Source: Thalassia testudinum | Lineage: Eukaryota; Streptophyta; Magnoliopsida; Alismatales; Hydrocharitaceae | NCBI GenBank assembly: GCA_037157565.1 | Contig: JAZHRO010000003.1 | Location: forward strand, 65,412,501 to 65,476,500 | Length of the DNA stretch: 64,000 bases | Reading direction: 5' to 3' | Shown: positions 43,321 through 55,415 of the stretch, piece after piece | How positions within the stretch are numbered: the first letter of the stretch is position 1 | How the letters are laid out: each line of letters starts with the position of its first letter | Made by a program: the position numbers and the translations under genes | The notes under the pieces: generated by a model | Told to the model about the DNA's origin: nothing | Database searches by the model: none | What the model saw: the letters and a program-made list of their open reading frames with translations, nothing else

Positions 43321-44855
43321 AATACCCCCATGCCTAAGTTTTGCTAGTCCCTAGCAAAAATGAAAAATAATAGAAGTAATTAGAAGATTTCTTCTGTTCT
43401 TACTTCAAAACTTTAGAAATCCAGACAAATGTGAAGTGCTGATAGCCTAGGTAACAGATCCAAGTGAAAGAGCCAATCCACATTGGAAGTTCGTACTTCA
43501 CCCTTTGTAAATATTGTGTCGGGATAGGCAACTACTTCCCTCGGGGATAAAGCAGAGGATAATCTATAATTTGACCCTAGCGTTTGGCTTAGGTAGGAGA
43601 TATCGAGTTGAATGGATTTATATTTGGTGGTACATACTCATCTGGTGCTACATATAGTCTAGTACTGCAGACTCTAGATCTCTAGACTATTAGACAAGTC
43701 AACTATGAGAAAGGCTACACCACTATGCTCTCTTGATGTTCCTGGGCACTCCCTCTTCTTTTTCCTTCTGAGATCACAAATCTTGCCAGAAATTGTACTC
43801 ACTATTTGGTGGCCTTACATGGCATCCGCACTTCAATTAAAGTCCTAATAATTCTACAACTAAGTTAGAGTCCTCAACCAGTATTCGGGCGATCAGAAAT
43901 ACTAGAAGGTAGGTATGGGTCATATTTGGTGGAACGCGATAGGTGTTCTGTTGCCTCAGAAACAGTGTTCCATCATAAACTTGGACTTTTTTTTTGTATA
44001 TAACTATTTCTTTTTGTTCTTTCGGTTTCTTCTCTTTTTTTTATTTCTTCTTGTTTTTTTTTATTTTTCAATCAACACAACACGATACGAACTTTTATTT
44101 ATGAGGCATTATTAGGGATGATGATGGTCAAGAGGAAGTTGTGTGGCTTATTTGGTGGAAGTACCTATTCTTGGCACCGGGAAGGAATGGATAGGACAGG
44201 CGTATTTCTGACCATTGACACTATTACCCTCCTTCAGCTGAGGACTCTATGAAGGACGGTCGTAACCATCCACCATAGTCATAGCTTCATTAAGACTTAA
44301 TCTCTGTGTATCTGCCTTATTTGGCGACTCTCAGGAATTCTCTCCAAGTACGCACACAGGAACAGAGAGTGAAAACTACGCCTAACTCTGAAGTATCATC
44401 ATCTAATTATCCAAAACTTAAGAGTCCTTGCACTAGACTTAGAGCACTAGTAATCTCTCTACTTCTTCTCACAAATATGAGGTGGATCTACTAGAAGATA
44501 GTATGCCTGACTCCCTATGAACTATCCAAAGGTTCAGTGGACTACAAATGCTTATTGATTTTCCTCAAGGATCCATTACCAAGTCTATGTGCACATGAAA
44601 TAAATGTACTGGATTCTAAACTTAAGAAATAATTCGGGAAGAAAAACCTCCAATGACAAATGTATTTTACTAGGGACTAACCCATTCAGCTCAAGAAAAG
44701 AGGAATTTATATATATATATATAAATATGTATGCAAATATTTATAAATGCTATAAACATTCTCAGGTTATACCCCCCATTCCTAAGACTGACAATGTCCT
44801 TATTGGAAAAATACAGACATAGAAGAATATCACCTAAGGAGGAGAGTGGGAGGAG
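43321..44855 (-). other. E8 3' noncoding region with two polypurine-like tracts
   Basis: Tracts (read as C-runs on +) at 43323-43337 next to the LTR and 44770-44786. No ORF supported. It matches the reverse complement of 61100-62680 in E10 at many blocks, including the CCTAGGTAACAGATCC block near 43447 and the tract contexts. A T-rich run is at 43985-44075. Confidence 0.75.
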
Positions 44856-45329
44856 CTAAGGCTCCTCAAGCCAAAGTGCATCCAAAACCTGGTCATCTGA
44901 AAGAGTAATATATGGTTTAAGTCGCTGGCCATTTACTTTAAAGCTCGCACCTGAAATAGGGTTCCTAATCTCTACAGCTCCATGAGGGAAAGTATTGATA
45001 ATAACGTATGGCCCATCCCAGTGGGACTTGAGCTTTCCAGGAAATAATTTAAGTCTAGAATTGAAAAGCCAGACCCACTGGTTGGGCTCAAAAGTCTTTC
45101 TAATGATGTGCTTGTCATGGAAGACTTTTGTACGTTGCTTGTAAGCTTGAGAAGTTTCATAAGCTTCATTACGAAGCTCCTCAAGCTCACTTAATTCTAA
45201 CATATGTGCTTTTCCCACTTTATCCAGATTTAAGTTAACGTTTTTAATAGCCCAATAAGCTTTATGTTGGATTTCAATGGGAAGGTGGCACGCTTTTCCA
45301 TAGACAAGACAGAAAGGAGACATGCCCAA
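44856..45329 (-). pseudogene. E8 integrase, C-terminal part
   Basis: 157 codons, open. [17 protein letters not shown] at the start, QAYKQRTKVFHDKHI near 75-90, and the GPY/F module (KLKSHWDGPYVI near residue 112-125) before the natural end. The N-terminal zinc region and catalytic core are absent because the sequence changes orientation at 45329. Closely related in pattern to the E2 integrase, but a distinct lineage. Confidence 0.88.
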
Positions 45330-45395
45330 GGACGATCATAAGTGATGGAGGACCTCACTTTAAGAATGTACACTTCACAAGACTATTCCAAAATT
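45329..45395 (+). pseudogene. Inverted 67-bp integrase core piece
   Basis: On + it reads a short integrase core segment with IISDGGPHFKN (second catalytic Asp). Opposite in strand to the integrase C-terminus beside it and from a more upstream part of the gene, so it marks a local inversion with deletion. It abuts the truncated LTR. Confidence 0.8.
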
Positions 45396-46197
45396 TCAGA
45401 GTGCAGGTCCAGTTGGAGGGGGTGAGCGGGTGCAGGCCTGGCGCGGAGAGGCGTTGTGTAGGTGTAGGCTTGGTGCACTGGAGGAAGGCACGCGCCTGCT
45501 GGGAGAGAGGGCTCTCTGCAGGGAGGAGGGGGCCTGCTTGCAGATGGCGCGAGCATTTGATGGTGCTGGCTTGCACACCTGCAAGGAGCACTGGAGGTAC
45601 TTGGCTTGCACGCCTGCAGGGAGTGCTGGAGGTGCTTGGCTTGCATGCCTGCAGGGAGCGTTGGAGGTGCTTGGCTTGGTGCGGTGCGGCTGCAGGCACG
45701 CACAAGGTGAGGCGATGCAGCTTTGGGTGCACGGGGAGGAGGCTTTGCCAGTGGCATTGGAGAGGTTGTGCACAATGCACGCTTGGGGTTGTTCCCCACA
45801 AGGGGGAAGATGGCGAAAGTTCTTCTCTCCCTGGATGATCCCCTCTCTCCTTTCTCTGCCTCTTCTTTTTAACTTCTCCTCGTTTGCGCCTGCGAGAGTT
45901 AAGGGATTTTCAAATCCCTTAACTATTTCTGGTTGGCGGCTGTTGAGGGTTCCCCGGAGGATGGGGAAAAGAATAGCCGCTAGTTATTTGAAAAAGGGTA
46001 ATTTATCCTTTTCTCCTCATTCTTTTGCCAATTATTTTTCCTGCACATAAAAAGAACATATTAAGTTATAGAATAGATGTAAACCTAAATCATGATGCAT
46101 GCAAACATTCTATAACTTAATATAGTTATTAACAACCCTAAAAGATACAATTAAAGTTACTTAGGCGTAATATTAGTCCATTAAAATGGACTCATTA
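45396..46197 (-). repeat. E8 5' LTR, truncated
   Basis: Matches 42555-43320 of the 3' LTR; the U5-side 940 bases are missing. Ends ...GGACTCATTA, followed by GGGGG. It has one extra minisatellite unit (45566-45685). Confidence 0.88.
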
Positions 46198-46202
46198 GGG
46201 GG

Positions 46203-47809
46203 CTGTGCATGAGGAGGTACAATAGCCATTTAAGCAGCCAAATGCTTAAGCTAGCATGTCGCAGGAGATAGATACTCAGGCTGACATGTCATGGCAGCCT
46301 GATACTCAGGTAGGCAACAGAGCTAGTAAGAATTTAAAATAATTTCATTCAAAAGCTTACTATATTTAATTTCACTTATTTAGTCTTTTAGTATATGCTG
46401 ATTCATGTTTTCAGCTAGGAGAAACACATGAGGTTTGACACGAAATGCAGACCTCAACAGACTACCCGAGGGCACTAAGATTATGGTGTCCACTTCTGTA
46501 GCTAGGGAAGTGAAGAACTACCCCAACTTTATGAGTCGGTTAGCCATGATTGTTAAGGCAACCGTTCCACTTTCCTACTTCAACTAGAGGAGGGTCGCCA
46601 AGGAGTCGAAGGCATCCATTATTCAAGAGTTGCAGGTATAAATGTGAAATTCATTCATTCACATTTATAACAATTATAAACGATTTATATATTATTGAGT
46701 ACAAGGCACTTATGATTAGGGCGATAATTCCAATGCGCCCATGGCTATCCTACAACATTCAGGTAGGATACATCATGGATGGAGAAAGGAGATGAAGAGT
46801 ACAGTATGAAATTATTTCATATTCTAGATTTATTTAATTATTTATATATAATAAAAATTTTCTAATAAAATTTTGTAAAATTATTTTAGTTTTTTAACAA
46901 TAAGTTTTATGAGGAGGCATCGAGAAACATGCCTCCTACGATTGCGTCTCCCACTTAGAGAGAGTGTTGCGAGCACTGGAGGGATCCAGCGATAGAGGTA
47001 AATAAATAGTTTCAAATTTTATTTTTATATTCAGTTTATAATGAATAATATATAATCTTTTAGTAATAAAATTTATATTTCTTACAGAAACAAATCAGGA
47101 AGGCTAAGGCCATCAGGGCCCGAGCTCCTACCTACACCCATTGCTTGGGTCAAGTGAAATTTAACTCATTACAAGATAGATATGTACGTTTATTAATTCA
47201 GTATTTGAAATGAAATTAAAATAATTTAGTTAAATCAAAATAAGATGAAAATATCACTTAATTTTCAGGTGGAGGCGCATGAGAGTACTTAGTTAGATCG
47301 AGTGGGAGTTTATGAGCAGACTCATAGTAAAGAAACACTCGACGGCCCACATGCATGGATACATCCGACATATTAGGAGACACATGTAAGTAAATAAAAG
47401 TTAATTAAATTAATTTCAATTATATAAAAACTAATTGCAAATATATATATGTATATATATATATATACTTACAAGGTCATATGATGGATTTGATCCATCT
47501 TTCTGAAGTCGCAAATGAGACCTTTGGGAATGTTCCGCGAACCCCTCTCACACCACAGGAGGCCTTCAGGACCGTGATGCCTCCAGAGCATAGAGGCTTC
47601 ATCTGTAGCATTGGGAGGAGTGCGATGATCTCCTGGTATGGTAGGAAAGGATCCTCCTCGACCGTCCACAATGACAGTCTATGCATTGAGGTTCAGACCT
47701 TATCTCGTAGAGATGTGGAGCAAGAGAAAAGGTTGGAAGAGGTCACCGCCTAGCTACAAGCCGTCACTCGCAGGATGGAGCACCAGGAGGAGTTGTTAGA
47801 GCAGCATAA
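46203..47809 (+). pseudogene. CACTA second gene (Transposase_24-like), 3' part
   Basis: Continues the second CACTA gene after E8 as exon-like blocks separated by AT-rich intron-like DNA: block near 46430-46640 (VKNYPNFMSRLAMIVKATVP), 46900-46995 (CWEHW-type), 47095-47185, 47270-47385 (YEQTHSKETLDGPHAW), 47483-47809. The last block is open for 90 codons from 47481 (LTPQEAFRTVMPPEHRGFIC) and ends in a Glu/Gln-rich, coiled-coil-like stretch. The pattern fits the plant CACTA accessory protein. It is cut at 47809 by E9. Confidence 0.7.
47440..47468. repeat. AT dinucleotide microsatellite
   Basis: About 28 bases of (AT)n with one G, in an intron-like part of the CACTA. Confidence 0.85.
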
Positions 47810-48007
47810 TGATAAGTCCACTTTTGTGGACCATTATTTGGCCTAAGTAATCTTTAATTAGTTGATCTTAATTATTAAGTAGGAGTTAAATGGCAATTCA
47901 CCTTAGTCTGCATAGAATTTTATGCGTTAATTTTACATTTAATAACATATGATATAGTTTGTTTGTTGAATTCAGACTAGGCACAAGGGTTAGACGTCCA
48001 TTTTGCT

Positions 48008-48015
48008 TATATAAG
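48008..48015 (+). promoter_or_regulatory. TATA box of the E9 LTR
   Basis: TATATAAG immediately followed by ACGTCTGG, so the TATA box overlaps an AGACGTCT motif. Confidence 0.65.
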
Positions 48016-48143
48016 ACGTCTGGAGCTTAGATCAGGCGTCTGGAAGCTACAATCGTAGATCCTTTGAAGTCTGCATATTTTAAGACATCTAATATTTTTA
48101 TCGGACGTCTGATGACTAACGAACAGAACTTGTCCTTCTGTTC

Positions 48144-48172
48144 CAACCACTCGCAATCTTCGTGAGTGGTTG
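48144..48172. other. R-region hairpin of E9
   Basis: CAACCACTC / GAGTGGTTG, 9-bp arms. Conserved at the same place in both E10 LTRs. Confidence 0.75.
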
Positions 48173-49488
48173 CAGAATTTGGCCGTAGAGACTTTAAAAA
48201 GAGAGCAGGCCAACAGAGAGGCCACCGATCTCCCCCCTATGGGAATCTCCTCCATCCTCCTCCATCGTGCAATAGGTGTATACCGTGAACTTTAACGAGC
48301 ACTATGGCCCTAAGCAAACTCCCTCGTCTCCTTTCATCAACTCTGGGCACGCACGGTGACAGCATATGCGTGCCCATCAACCCACTCCATCAGCCAGCTT
48401 CTCAGTCCACTATTCATCTTCTCCATTTTCAACCTCATTCCACCACCACTCTCCCACTTGCACCACCACCTCAACAGCCGTCGTCATCCCTTTGCCGCTG
48501 ACCACCAATGCCATCAACACCACACGCCCCTCACTATAGCAACCCATCCACAACACCAACACCACCACCACCTCATCTTCTTCTTCTTCTTCGTCCTCGT
48601 CTTCCTTCCCCACCAGCCACTTGCAACTCAACAATGGAACCCAAAGTCCCATCGGCCACCATCATTCACAGCAACCACCACCAGCCATGTCCCTCACTAC
48701 CGACATCACCAAAGTGCTTTCCTTGACCTCCGTCGACGACCCACGCCACCAGAGTCATCGTCGATTGCCCACCCACGCGCATTGGAAACCCGTCGCCAAC
48801 GAGCTTCTCCTTTGCCGGTCGGCCACCTCGAGCCATCTCTGTCGACGCCATGACCTCCATCAGATCGGCCTCATCTTCGTCAACCTCCCTCACACGTCAG
48901 CAGCCCGTCGATGCTCCTTCACGCATGAGGAAGAGAGGAGAAACCCTCTATTTTTCCCGTAATTAGTATTTACGCATAATGCCATTGTGAGATGCACTGT
49001 TCATTTATTTATCCAATTATTATATTCATACAGATTTGCATGAATGTCCCTTATGTTTATGTGAATAGCGAATAGTTGCATTTATCTCTTAACTAATCAA
49101 GTATGGAATATTGGCTATAGGGAAAGGATTCGGCTTTGATTTATATTGATGATATTTGTCAATACTAAGATCATGATTCATGTGTTTCCATTGTGGTGAT
49201 TTTGCATGTGCACCCTTACATTATTGATTAATTATTTAAAATGAGAACTTATGTTGAAAATAAGTTGCATTAGTTAGCATGCACACACGTTGAGTTTCCT
49301 GAATAAACGAGGCACCATTCACTAGTTTAATAGGCTAATTCCTCCCTACGAAGATGATCTAACTATTTTCATGGTTAGATTTTTAATATTAAATGTTTTG
49401 AAAAGTAATTTTCTACCATGCAATGAACTATAACGACACATCATTTTATGTTACAAATTTTATCAGAAACGAAGATTGCTCTTTCAAA

Positions 49489-49506
49489 TGGCACCGTTGC
49501 TGGGGA
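49489..49506 (+). promoter_or_regulatory. Primer binding site of E9 (tRNA-Asp)
   Basis: TGGCACCGTTGCTGGGGA, two differences from the complement of the tRNA-Asp 3' end, both at CpG sites. Two bases after the LTR end. Confidence 0.88.
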
Positions 49507-50967
49507 GGAAATATGCCTATTAATTTCTTTGGGAAATTTATATTATTTTTATGCCATTTTGAAAACTTTTCTGAATTATTGACATTGGTTCTCTTTGTGT
49601 GCACAAATCGAATGACGAACGCAATGGGTGCGCACGGCGGAGACGATACTTTTGGTGGACCTTGATGCCACCTGGAGGCCATCAATGGGTGCTTGTGGGC
49701 CTTGATCCCATGCACGTGAAGGCATATAAAGGAGGATTTTTCTGATTTAGTCAGTAGATCTTAGTTTAGATTTAGGCTAGATAGACATTAGACATTTAAT
49801 TTCTGTCTTGTGGACCCTTGTTGGGCATTTTTGGGAACCTGTTTCCAATGCTTTTATTGCTTATCGCTCTTGTATGCGGAGCGTATTTTCGGGAGTGTGT
49901 TCCCAGTTTATTTAGATTATATGATTATTTGAATTGTTTGAACTACATGTTGGTTAGTTAGTTAGATTAGGTTTGTTTGCTTATTATTATTAATATATAT
50001 ATATTTGAACTGCCTGCTAGAAGCTGCATATCTATAGGGCAACCATCTAGAATTGAATGAGTAGCATCTAGCTTTTCCTTTTGCATTGCAAACATCCTGC
50101 ATTGAAGAGAGCTAGAGTAAGGTACATCTTTTCTTGTGCATCAGTTATCTGCACACATATTGCATTTGGACATAATTAAAAAAATACCATTTAAGCTGAT
50201 TTGAAAATATTAATCAAGTGGTCACATTACTTCTTGAAAAGAAAGAAAAATATACAGGAAGTGTTTGAATAACGTGACTGCAATTTTCAAAAGAAAAATC
50301 ACTTTTCGTAGTGCGATGCACACTTCCTACACTGAGCACTCACTATAGGCATTACACTAGGACTTAGACCCTTAAGGCTATAGGCATCGATCTCTTTATC
50401 GATGCAAACCCTCCTATCTCGCTTTGTGATGGTGGTATTAACTTTTGCCTGAGTGATTTGATACTCGAAGGAGGGGGACACCTTATAAAGGAATTCAAGG
50501 GTAGTTAAGAGGCACCACTAACGCACTACCTCAAAGGAAGGGTTTGCCCTAGTTGCATCCCTTGGTTCCACCCTTGGAGTACCTTTTTACTTGAGCATCT
50601 GAGAATATCATTGCAACAAAGTGTACGTCTCTAGGGCATTTGAAGGTCAATTTATGGTGCATAATTAATTGACAACTTGATTGGTCGCCCAAAAGAATTA
50701 AAAGTAACCTCAACCTCCTTAACAGCCTTTGACCAGGAATCTCAAGTGCCTCACTTCTCTTATACCACTTACGTGGGAATGAAGAAATACTGCCTTGACT
50801 CCATTTGGCCAAGCTAGAAAGGTTGGAAGAGGGCTTAAAGTGCTTTAACTCAACAAAATACCTCTTGCATTGTGTTTTCTTGGTGTATGCGTAATAGAGC
50901 TCTCTAGGAAGTTTTAGCTGTTAATCTATCTAAGTCCTAAGAGAGTTAAACCATTTAATTGAAAGAA
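49507..50967 (+). other. E9 leader
   Basis: About 1.46 kb noncoding between primer site and the long frame. Parts match the E10 leader (for example the GTAAGGTAC context near 50117 and 58483, possibly a splice donor). Nothing else recognised. Confidence 0.65.
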
Positions 50968-52938
50968 ATGGACTATCCTTTCTCCTATCATTTTAACTAG
51001 GATCCCATGCCCCGAGCATATCCATCTTTTGATGGGTACAATGAAAATTCATGGGATCAATCATATTCTTATCCTGGGAGTATTGGCCTGATAACTCCCA
51101 CTTTTGAGCAGAGCTTAGGAGTGGAATTTTCTAGTTTGCAAATGCCCAACCCTCCCACCTTTCATGATCTTCCTTATCGAGGTTGGACCGATACCCTTAA
51201 GCAACAAGAGCCTGAGATTGACTATCCTCCCTAATCTGATAATAGTAGCCTCTCCTCTTTTATGATAGAAATGCAAAAACAACAAAAAGAAATGATGGAA
51301 TCTATGGGAGAGATGTTGAAAAATAGTCAACAATTAAACAAGAAAATTAGACAGCTTAGCTACGCTCTTACTAATGATTCTAATCCCTACCCGTATAACT
51401 GTGATCACAAAAATAATTCTGAGGAAACCAATGACAATAGGGATCCCAGTTTGAGTAGCTATCACTTAGACTCTCGCCATGAGACACAACCACTAGAGGA
51501 GAACGATCCTAGTGATTATCCACTTGAGCTATATTGGAGTCAAAAGAAAGGGAAGATGGTACCTCTTGAGGACCTTAACTCTGATGACAGTATTTTCCTT
51601 ACCCCTGATAACCCCGATCAAGGTCATATTGTTCACATCACTTTCCCTATTAATCATCTGGTGGAACCCCATTCTACCCTTAGTGAGACTAATCCTGACC
51701 CTCCACTTAGGGAATCAACACCTACCATCCAACAAACTGAGGATTTAAATACACCCAATGAAGGTGGCCCTAAGGGAATGGAGGATGAATTGGATCAATT
51801 TTGGTCTTAGGGGTACAAAGAGTCTATTTTAGAGGAGGATGATAACCCGGTGGAGCAACCCGACCTTAGAATCTGGAGTGAATCATAGGGTGATTATGTG
51901 TTATACGAGGACTTACCCATTAAGGATATAAATAAGTTGGTGAAATCTAGATTCCTCCCTTCTTTTGATTTTGAGAGTCATCCTCCACAAAATCAGAAGT
52001 TGATATTGGAGGATGAACACAATAGTGAGAAACGTAGGGGAGACTCTCGGGGACAATATATATCAATTGAGGATTTATGCCACGAGAAGAACAAAGAATT
52101 TAGTGATATAGTCTTTCTCCATAACATTACAGATGATAATCCTCCTAAAGATATTGAGGATAATGAAGTAGCACACAAAGTCCCTGAAAAGGATGTAATT
52201 GACAAGAAAGAACCCGAGGATAGGTTTGATAATAATTCTGATCTTGCTACTTCCCAGGAAACCCAACTATCATCAAAACATGTTGATCATGTGTCTACTA
52301 ATAAGATATTGAATTATATTCATGACTCATCTATTGTAGAGGAGTAGTTGGAGGTTCATAAAACAATGAAGTTAGGTACGGATGTGGAAGACGAATTCTT
52401 ATTGCGAATGGAACCTCAATAGACTAAGCCCTCTTTGGACTTAATAATTACCACCTAATCACTCAAGCAACCTGTAGATTCCATACCTAATCCTCGACTC
52501 AGGTCTCTGCTCATATACATTCTTTCTGGGGAAAATATCAAGCCAGTACATCCTCGGGTAGAATGGCAAGTGGAAATTGATGCTTGTACTTTAAGTCTCG
52601 CCAATCAAGGGTTTAAAATAATTATGTTTATATCATTTAAAACCATTCCTGCTTTGGAGGACCCTTGTTATCCTGCACTTATTCCATTTTGGGAGGTCCC
52701 TTTTCATGTTCCTTTTGTTATTCCTAGACCTCCCCATGTAGCCTACGAGGTTCTCTATTTTCATATCTTCTAGCGAGCATTTGGGATAATGTTGCATCAT
52801 TAGCTCACCAACATCCATGGCTACCTATTTTCTAGGCCCACACTGTTATGCATATTTTTAGGACCTAGCTCCTTCTGTCTGGAACCAGACTTACAAGTTC
52901 CCTATAAGTCTGGCTACCGACAGAAGATGCAACACTAG
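50968..52938 (+). pseudogene. E9 unknown long frame (about 656 codons)
   Basis: A single frame from ATG 50968 to TAG 52936-52938, with about nine internal stops and no frameshift. I do not recognise the protein. Features: Tyr/Ser/Asp-rich N-terminus (MPRAYPSFDGYNENSWDQS), a Met/Gln/Lys-rich coiled-coil-like stretch (SSFMIEMQKQQKEMMESMGE, about residues 93-112), a long acidic middle (WSQKKGKMVPLEDL; LPSFDFESHPPQNQKLILED) and a hydrophobic C-terminal quarter with three or four possible membrane segments (IIMFISF, LLCIFLGPS). The same protein is encoded by E10. Most E9 stops are CAG, CAA or TGG in E10. The Tyr/Asn-rich start recalls gag tails; an envelope-like role for the hydrophobic end is only a guess. 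The first stop (50995) is shared with E10, so translation may start at ATG 51007. Confidence 0.75.
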
Positions 52939-53034
52939 TTGGGAGGCAACCCAACGTTCAGAATAACACCATCATCAGGTGATTTCCTTCCTTTTTCCCC
53001 CTGTTTTACTTTTACAATGAGGACATTGCATGAT

Positions 53035-53051
53035 TTAGGCATGGGGGGGTG
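53035..53051 (+). promoter_or_regulatory. Distal polypurine-tract-like motif of E9
   Basis: TTTAGGCATGGGGGGGT after GAGGACATTGCATG. Same context as in E1 and E2. Confidence 0.6.
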
Positions 53052-53469
53052 CATTTTGCATTTTAGGAAGTATTCATGCATTTAGGTTAGGTGCATTAGC
53101 ATAAAAAAAAAAATTCTTGAGCTGAATTGGTTAGTCCATAGCAAAACATCTTTGTCATGGAGGTGTCATTAAAGATTTTCTTAAATTGTTTCTTAAGTTT
53201 AGAATCCAGTACATTTACTTCACTTGCACGTAAACTGGGTAACAGATCTTTGAAGAAAACCAATAAGCATTTTTATTCTACTGAACCCTTGGACAGTTAA
53301 TAGGGAGTCAGGCATACTATTTTCTATTAGATCCACCTAATATTTGTGAGGACAAGTAGAGAGACTACTGGTATGCTAAGTCTAGTGCAAGGACTCTTAA
53401 GTTATGGATAATTAGATGATGATACCTCAGAGTGCTTAATTAGATAGTAGAGAGACTACTAACTAGCTT

Positions 53470-54890
53470 TTGCCTCAGTTCACCATGAAGGTTTCTAAGG
53501 CCCGCAGGAACTAACCAAAGGTTTGTTGAACCCAGCAATTAAAGCACCCGTGCTTAAAACATGGTTAGTCTGGTTTAGTTTGCTAGTGCATTTTGTAAGA
53601 GAGATAGAAGGAGATTTTTATTTGTGGAGAGCTTTCTCTCACTTTTCTTTTCATTATATTTTTCCTTACATCCATCCTTGGATTAACCCTAAACACAATC
53701 TACATCTGATTCCTTTTCCCCACCATCAATCCTCGAAGGGTCCCTGGCAATTGATGCTTCGAGGTAGCATCACCCATGGCAACCCCCAGAACCCTGGCTT
53801 TCGACACTTCGGGATAGTGCCACCCATGGTGTTCTATAGCTAAATCCAGACCCTAGCAATTGAGATTTTGGGATAATCCCTCCCATGGCATCTGAACCAG
53901 TAAAAGGTGCTTAGGTGCCCCCAATAGGCTATTTAGATATCCTAGGAGACAAGCACCGAGGAGATGATACGTTATTGCGCATCTTCGAGGGGAATTTCTT
54001 GCCTCTCTACGCTGGGAACTCGTCCAAATCAACTTGCAATTTCTAGCTGCTTCTAATGTAGATCCTAGGACCATTTTCATAATAGTTTAAAAGCTCTTTG
54101 GCATGATTTCATCTTTTAAAGCGCATTGAACCAGATTGTATGTGATTTAGGGTGCTTAAGTTACCAAGTCCCGCAAACCAGAGGTCAGTTAATAGGGCCG
54201 AATACTCCCTAAGCCTTAAACCTAATACATAAGCTTTGCATATTCCCCAACCTCTTGAGGATTAATCCATATCTTGACAAGTATGTGAATGTTTAAATCC
54301 AATATAGATCCAAGAGGCCTAAGGTCGGTATTCACCACTAATCCCTTAAATTTTAGCCTTCCAGGTCTTAATTTATCATTCGATCCAACCTAGAAGCTAG
54401 GTAAGTTCCATATTACCTTGAAGGAACTCAATTTCTTTCTTTATATTTTTGCTCCTTTCTTCTCTTTTCAATTTTTCTTCCCTCCTTTTCAAAATGGCTC
54501 TCCTTTTTCCTCAACCTCCCCCCCACCTTTTCTTTTGGTGAAACCCTTATTATGAATTGATTCTCATGACGTTTTGCACTTTAATACCCTCCATGCCTAC
54601 GATTTGCAATGTCCTCATTATAAATTAGGTAGGTTCGAGTTCAACTTAGATCGTACATTAGAACAGGTTCAAAGGGTGGGTGGATGAGTCGAGATGACTG
54701 TTACGGACGATTTCAACCTCTGGTACGAATCTCAGAGGTGGAGTCGGCTATTTTAATGGACGAACCCCAAAGTACAATATGAGTTCAGCAAAGAGATGTG
54801 TCAAAAGGGTTTCGGATTTTTCAAGAAAATGATGGGTTGCCTCCTGTTAAGCGCTAAGTTTAACACCATCAGCCGGGCGCAATAGGCTAA
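53470..54890 (-). other. E11 3' noncoding region
   Basis: Collinear with the E2 3' region. The distal polypurine-like tract (54583-54600, decayed) lies in the same context. No gene. Confidence 0.75.
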
Positions 54891-55415
54891 AGGAGATGTG
54901 ATTGGCTATATTAGTGATATGATGGTTGAGAATCTGATGGCCATAGATATGTATTAAAGCATGGTGAAGAGTCATTCCAGGATGTCTTTAATATGGATCA
55001 AGTTGATTCATTTCTGGGTGATCTTCCTTGAAATCTTTCGGAGGAATCATTCTGAAGGTGTAGTGGTCATGGGATTTTGAAACAGGTTTGTCATAGGTCC
55101 AGGACTCAATAGAGAAGGATCTAGCATCCTAGATGTGTGGTTCCTCTCATGCATTATGGCCTATTAAATTGATACTCAACAAGTCATTTTGATTTTTTTC
55201 ATTTGAATGTGAGATCGTCTCTTCAAGAAATGACTCGAAGATTGGTTCCTCTATCGACTTTTCTCCATAATTCTCATCCTAATTGAAAATGAATGCTTGG
55301 AGAGTGCCTTTTGGAATATCTAACTCTGATTCTGTAAAGGATTCATACTCAAGGTGTAGGTCACTTTCGGTATTTGCCAATCTTGATTCCTAGAAATCCT
55401 CAAAATGAAATGTCT

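Larger units (their letters stand above)
41616..46197 (-). mobile_element. E8: internally deleted, rearranged Athila-like LTR element
   Basis: 3' LTR (41616-43320), polypurine tract, 3' noncoding region, integrase end, a 67-bp inverted integrase piece, and a 5' LTR missing its U5 half (45396-46197). Gag, protease, RT, primer site and half an LTR are gone. Its 3' noncoding region matches that of E9 and E10. Confidence 0.88.
30178..47809 (+). mobile_element. CACTA (En/Spm-type) DNA transposon, heavily interrupted
   Basis: Starts CACTACTAGAAAAA, a typical CACTA terminus, preceded by TAA as the possible 3-bp duplication. Order: subterminal repeats, noncoding region, TnpD-like transposase (32669-34827, resuming 40231-41205), second gene (41342-41610, resuming 46203-47809). 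LTR-derived insertions at 34828-40230 and 41616-46197 split both genes; E9 interrupts the second gene at 47810. The right terminus is not in the window. All coding parts have stops, so it is immobile by itself. Confidence 0.88.
47810..49486 (+). repeat. E9 5' LTR
   Basis: 1677 bases, TGATAAGTCC...CTCTTTCA. TATA box at 48008-48015 (TATATAAG). R-region hairpin at 48144-48172. AGACGTCT-type motifs at 47991-48110. Left flank CATAA (47805-47809) would be the target duplication; the right partner is lost. Confidence 0.88.
47810..53445 (+). mobile_element. E9: gag-pol-less LTR retrotransposon, 3' end missing
   Basis: 5' LTR (47810-49486), tRNA-Asp primer site, leader, one long decayed frame (50968-52938) of unknown identity, distal polypurine-like tract and 500 bases of 3' noncoding sequence. 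Its partner E10 shares the same order. No gag capsid, protease, RT or integrase motif is visible, so it would depend on proteins from another element. It ends abruptly near 53445 where E11 sequence begins. Confidence 0.85.

Noticed and set aside
47795..47830. End of the CACTA at the TGATAAGTCC boundary
   Set aside because: This sequence is the LTR start of E9, repeated at 56160 and 62681, not a CACTA terminus.
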